Of a stretch of DNA of 64,000 nt, positions 60,086-64,000 are shown piece by piece. Below the pieces are notes generated by a model. That model made no database searches. It was not told where the DNA came from and saw nothing but the letters and a program-made list of their open reading frames with translations. How positions within the stretch are numbered: position 1 is the first letter of the stretch; each line of letters begins with the position of its first letter. The position numbers were made by a program, and so were the translations under genes. The DNA comes from Fagopyrum homotropicum (Eukaryota > Streptophyta > Magnoliopsida > Caryophyllales > Polygonaceae), in assembly GCA_033239125.1 (NCBI GenBank), contig BSWB01000004.1, positions 124,319,235-124,383,234 of the forward strand, given 5' to 3'.

Positions 60086-60754
60086 GCATCCACAACAATG
60101 GTTTTTTTAATTTTAATATAATAAGTTTATACAAAGAGGGGGGTATTTTTGATTTTAATATAATAAGTTTATACAAAGAGGAGGAGGGGGGGGGGGGATT
60201 GTTAAAAAACTGCTGCCGTTTTGCATATGAAACCAAACACTGCTCTAGAACACGTGTCAATCTCTGGCACATAAAATTTGTTTTCACCATATCCGTTGGA
60301 TGAAAGAGCCAATCAACGGTGGATACATTTTATGAATTTTGATTGTTTAAATAAATATAATAGTCTTTTGTGTCATTAAATTTTTTTTTTTTTCAAAATT
60401 TATGATTTATTTTTTTCTTATCCATATACACCCATATTGTATATGTTTAGATTTTTTTTTAATTTTCATGTTTTAATTTTTAGTGAATGAGAATATTCTA
60501 ATTTTATTCTTAAAAATTTACTTATTCAAATTAATATAAAATTTAATTATATTAAAAATGTTTTAATAATTTTAAGTAATTTTTGGTGGATGAGATTATT
60601 CTAATTTTATTCTTAAAATTTTACTTATTTAATTTAATATAAATTATAATTAAATTAAAATTACTGAAGTTTTAAGATTTAAAAATTTGTTTGGAAATTT
60701 TTTATTATTATTTCTCATCTTATACTTAGTATGCTTTTTTTTTTTTCTTAGCCA
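60086..60754. mobile_element. Probable MITE-like insertion in the tandem repeat
   Basis: The left edge reads AGAGCATCCACAACAATGG after TT, the usual form of plant Tourist/PIF-like MITE ends. The right edge is unclear. A duplicated ATAATAAGTTTATACAAAGA unit and a G run lie at 60117-60198. There is no coding. Confidence 0.45.
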
Positions 60755-60956
60755 TAGACACCCATATTGTGTATTTTTCATCTTATACTTAGTATGCTAT
60801 TATTATTTTTTATTATTAGACTAATTAGAATTTATTTGGAAAATAATTTATAACCTTATTTGATTGAAAAATTTGTTGTTTGGAAGGTCCTGGAACATAG
60901 TTAGAAATATTATGATATTCATAATTTTAAGGAATATTATGTATTTTTAACCTTAT

Positions 60957-61632
60957 TTGAACTTAGTTAGGAATTTCAAGAAATTAGTTAGGAATATCAA
61001 GAAATTAGTTAGTAATATTATGTTGTTTGTAGACTACTCGGAAATTTTTAAGACAGATAGGTGGCGGCCTTCAAGGGAGGATATGATAGGGTGGGCTCGG
61101 GCTACGGGTATGACACACAACATAGTATTGACCACTGCAAGGTCGTGGAATTCTTCTTCGATGCGACAATACGGTATGGTCCACCTTGCATGCGAACAAT
61201 ACGGTTCAAAAAGAAATAGACAAGGGAGATTGGTTGACGATGACGATAACCCTGCAAATAAGACGGGATTGTGCATCGAAGAAGATAGATTGTCCGTTCA
61301 TGTTGCACGGTTACGAAGAGAAGCGAAATGTGTGGAAGTTGATGGTTCATTGTGGGTCACATAACCACGAACTCACACACTTTGAAGGACATGCGTACAC
61401 AGGACGGTTATCGAGCGTCCAATATAATGAGGTTGTGGACATGATAATGACGGGAGTGAAACTGAAAGCGACAATTGAGATGCTTCGGGCTACACATGAT
61501 GATAATGCAACTGCCAGACAACAAATATACAACGCACGTTCAAAATTACAACGGTCCAAGACGGAGGGTGAAATGAACAATACTCAATTGCTTCTAAAGA
61601 TGTTGTATTCGGGACAATACGTGACCGCTTGA
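60957..61632 (+). pseudogene. MULE transposase, FAR1-like N-terminal part (frameshifted)
   Basis: The first frame (to about 61270) carries WRPSREDMIGWARATGMTHN, MRQYGMVHLACEQYGSKRNR and LVDDDDNPANKTG. The second frame carries CPFMLHGYEEKRNVWKLMVH, then CGSHNHELTHFEGHAYTGRL, YNEVVDMIMTGVKLKATIEM and ATARQQIYNARSKLQRSKTE, and stops at 61630-61632. Together they give the complete zinc-binding N-terminal region, with the DNA-binding role inferred from family. A single frameshift near 61250-61270 separates them. The catalytic MULE core that should follow is missing. The 41600-42960 copy is a relative. Confidence 0.8.
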
Positions 61633-61810
61633 TGATTATCAGACGATGGCCGGTTGTAGGATGATAACATGAATTGTATACCATCATATTCATGCATTAT
61701 ACGAGTTTATCACCTCAGTTTTACATACATTTGATGAGGATTGTATGACTTTTAGTCCATATTCATATATATTTCGAGAATAGATGTCTACACACTTTTA
61801 TTTGTGAAAT
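61633..61810. other. Spacer between MULE fragment and next LTR
   Basis: AT-rich and non-coding. Possibly decayed MULE coding sequence. Confidence 0.4.
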
Positions 61811-63245
61811 TGTAGGTAAAAATGTGGAGATTTGCTATGGAAATGGAGCATTGTGAAGCATGACATCATTAAGGATCGGGAAGGGAGCTAAAAGATAGAA
61901 GAAGATATGAGAAAATATCACAAGAGAAGATAGAAGTCGACACTAAAAGATATCACAAGATCAGAAGCAAAAATCGGGTCAATATATATAAAGATCAGTC
62001 TATCTCCCTTATAGATCATCCGATTTTTATCTGATATAATCCGATTGGTTGTAGGATTGTAACCATAAGATCACGTCTCATACTCTATAAAAATAGGACG
62101 TCTCACCACCTTCAGAATCATCCAATACCACTAAGTATACAATCAAGAGCATTGAGAAGAACATTCGGAGTTGAAGATTCGAAGGAAGTTCGGAAGTTGA
62201 AGTCCAAGAAGATAGTTCTTGGAGATTTGTGAGTTTTGATTCTATATTCTGTCATTGCAAACACGTTTTGGAGTTTGTTTTTCAGGATTGAATCATTGTT
62301 CAAACGTTTTGAGATTGATTTAGTTAAAGACTCAAAGTTTTCTCAAATTCTTTACTTTCTTGATTAAATATCTCTTTTGATTTTGATAATGTGTATTCTT
62401 GGCTAAAACCCTTGTGATTCTAGGGTGATTGGTTGAAGATTGTGGTTAAGATGATGATAGAATGACCTTCATAAATAGATTGCACCCTGAGAGTTCAGAT
62501 TAACCATCACATAAGGCAAAAATCGGACTGTTCTTGGTTAGGATCGACCGATCTCCTTTCATGAACAACCCACTTTTCCTTCTGTCATACCTACCTTGCT
62601 TTATCCTTTATCTTTGGTTAAATATTGCTTAAACCCTAGCCTTGTTGAACCTTCCTAACCTATATCCGAGTGTGGGAAGAGACTTACCAAGTGATTCCCA
62701 TCCTTGGATACCAACGATTACAAGATCTAGGTAATAGAGGATTCAAAACCCTCTATTAAGGTTGAGTGTGCCAAAACCCTTACCTTTGTGAGTTAACCTA
62801 ATTCCCTTGGGTTTGGTTTTTGGTTTGAGAGTATCATCCTTCCCTTAGATCCTCTATCTTATCGAGACTCAACATCCTTTATTATTTAGAGCTTTGGGTT
62901 TGGACATGGGTGGTGGAGACTTCACCGTACATCATTTCATTTTAGAACACATAACTTAGCAACCCCAAATCTGTCCATACAATCTTTAAAAGTCTTGAAT
63001 CGAAAACCACAATTGGATACTTTGATCCTTAGAAATCCGTTTTCCCAAATTATTACACAAAGTTTTTTGTCTTTTCTTGTCAATAGTTGCATCTTTCCTT
63101 GTTAGATTACTTATTCTGATTTTGATTTCACCAAATCCCTGTGTTCGACCCTGGGATTCTTGTTTTTATTGCGATCGATCTATACACTGCGAGTTCGCTT
63201 ATTTGCTTTTATTCTTGGTATAAATATTAAAACTTGCACACACCT
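61811..63245 (+). repeat. Probable 5' LTR of an Athila-like element
   Basis: The left edge is taken at TGTGGAGATTTGC and the right edge near CTTGCACACA. Both are approximate. A promoter-like CTCTATAAAAATAGG lies at 62082-62096. The primer site and gag follow directly, which sets the orientation. Confidence 0.6.
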
Positions 63246-63264
63246 TTTGAAGCGAACAAGTTTT

Positions 63265-63282
63265 TGGCGCCGTTACCGGGGA
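63265..63282 (+). promoter_or_regulatory. Primer-binding site of Athila/Tat type (tRNA-Asp)
   Basis: TGGCGCCGTTACCGGGGA follows the LTR. It is the conserved primer site of Athila/Tat Ty3/gypsy elements, with one base unlike the usual TGGCGCCGTTGCCGGGGA. Confidence 0.85.
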
Positions 63283-63387
63283 TTTGGCTTAAACCAAATT
63301 CGGTTTCGGTTATCTAACTTGAGAACTCTTTGCTTTTGCTATTGATCACTTTACTTGAGTGTTCTTGTAGGATCTTTTCGTAGGTTT

Positions 63388-64000
63388 ATGCGAAAGACTC
63401 GAGCGAGTAAAGAAATCGTACCCTACGATCCCGAACCTGAAAAGACTTACAAAAGGAGATTGAAAGAAGCTAAAAGATGGTTGTTGCAAATAATAATGTA
63501 GGAGAAGTAGACCTTAGAACTGAATTGAATGAGGCTCTTGATCGAGTGAGAGAACGAGATGAAGCTCTCGTTAGACTAAGGAATGAAGGAATAGCTAAGG
63601 AAGAACATCATCAAGCTAACATAACCGAGATGAGAGAGGCCATTCGACTACTAAAGAAACAAACGGAAAGGAATGCTAGAGCTGCGGCAAATCCACCGGC
63701 ACCTCTAATTGTGTCACTGCTTGCACCCAACCCTTTACCAAGGGTTGAGAGAGATGATCCACCAATGGGGATACCACAAACATTGGGTGAAAGAATGGAC
63801 CCCGTTCAACAAACACGCCGTCCGGGTGTGATGATCGATCCAACTGAACTGAACATTGGATTTTTACCCCAAGCTATTACTATGATCCACCAAAGTCAAT
63901 ATGGAGGATTATAGAGGGAATCTCCACATCAACACTTGTAGAACTACGAAATTCTCATGGAGAATATGAAGCTTATAGGAGAAACTAACAATAATTATAA
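63388..64000 (+). pseudogene. Athila-like gag, 5' part (frameshift; runs off window)
   Basis: ATG at 63388 starts MRKTRASKEIVPYDPEPEKT. The frame shifts near 63470 and continues at 63477-63914 with a Glu/Arg-rich coiled coil (about 63500-63680), the PRVERDDPPMG linker and LPQAITMIHQSQYGG, the start of the gag capsid block. TAG at 63912-63914 interrupts, and capsid-like text continues beyond it. Gag would assemble the particle. The frameshift and stop indicate that this copy is defective. The rest lies outside the window. Confidence 0.78.

Noticed and set aside
1..64000. Defence system, biosynthetic cluster or virus-derived island
   Set aside because: All recognisable coding sequence is two plant host genes or common plant transposons. 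I saw no caulimovirus-type movement or coat protein motifs.

Overview
This window looks like nuclear DNA from a flowering plant, most likely a eudicot. It has AT-rich introns with GT/AG borders, two conserved plant housekeeping-type genes, and a dense layer of plant transposons: Ty3/gypsy elements primed by initiator-Met or Asp tRNA, PIF/Harbinger, hAT, MULE, Helitrons and MITEs. I could not assign a species. Most long open frames are transposon debris or chance frames in AT repeats.

Two host genes are well supported. The first is a 12-exon Pescadillo (PES/NOP7) gene on the plus strand at 12155-16166. Its exons sum to 1,776 nt (591 aa), and one intron appears to use a GC donor. Three site II (TGGGCY) boxes lie just upstream. 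The second is a 14-exon DUF707-family membrane protein gene on the minus strand at 52306-47272. Its exons sum to 1,206 nt (401 aa), and TATA-like DNA lies near 53840.

Layout. 1-3106: the end of a minus-strand Ty3/gypsy element (gag zinc knuckles, primer site, 2.1-kb LTR). 3107-5600: unassigned, with a 42-bp tandem repeat. 5628-8160: a broken two-gene PIF/Harbinger element. 10336-11753: two small Helitrons head to tail. 12155-16166: PES. 16432-20060: a 3.6-kb hAT-like element with CGGATATCCGG-rich ends and a ~112-bp satellite inside. 20061-21240: a probable MITE-like element. 21890-39990: a nested complex. 41600-42960: a decayed MULE. 44278-46110: a foldback element followed by a 1.2-kb tandem array. 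47272-53850: DUF707 gene. 54730-55707: plant mobile domain (PMD) remnant, cut by a 2.5-kb LTR (55708-58217). 59345-61632: tandem repeats and a second MULE fragment. 61811-64000: start of an Athila-like Ty3/gypsy element that runs off the window.

The most instructive structure is the nesting at 21890-39990. A hAT transposase appears split into 21890-22401 and 39643-39990. Between the halves lies an uncharacterised minus-strand element. Inside that is a 13.6-kb Tekay/Del-type chromovirus-like retrotransposon (23981-37621, target duplication CTCGA). Inside its 5' LTR is a 2.4-kb solo LTR of another family (25782-28159, target duplication GCTGT). The two LTRs of the 13.6-kb element are nearly identical, yet its polyprotein frame is broken several times. 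I see no defence system, CRISPR array or metabolic cluster. The novelty here is transposon architecture, an unusual splice donor and two unrecognised ORFs.
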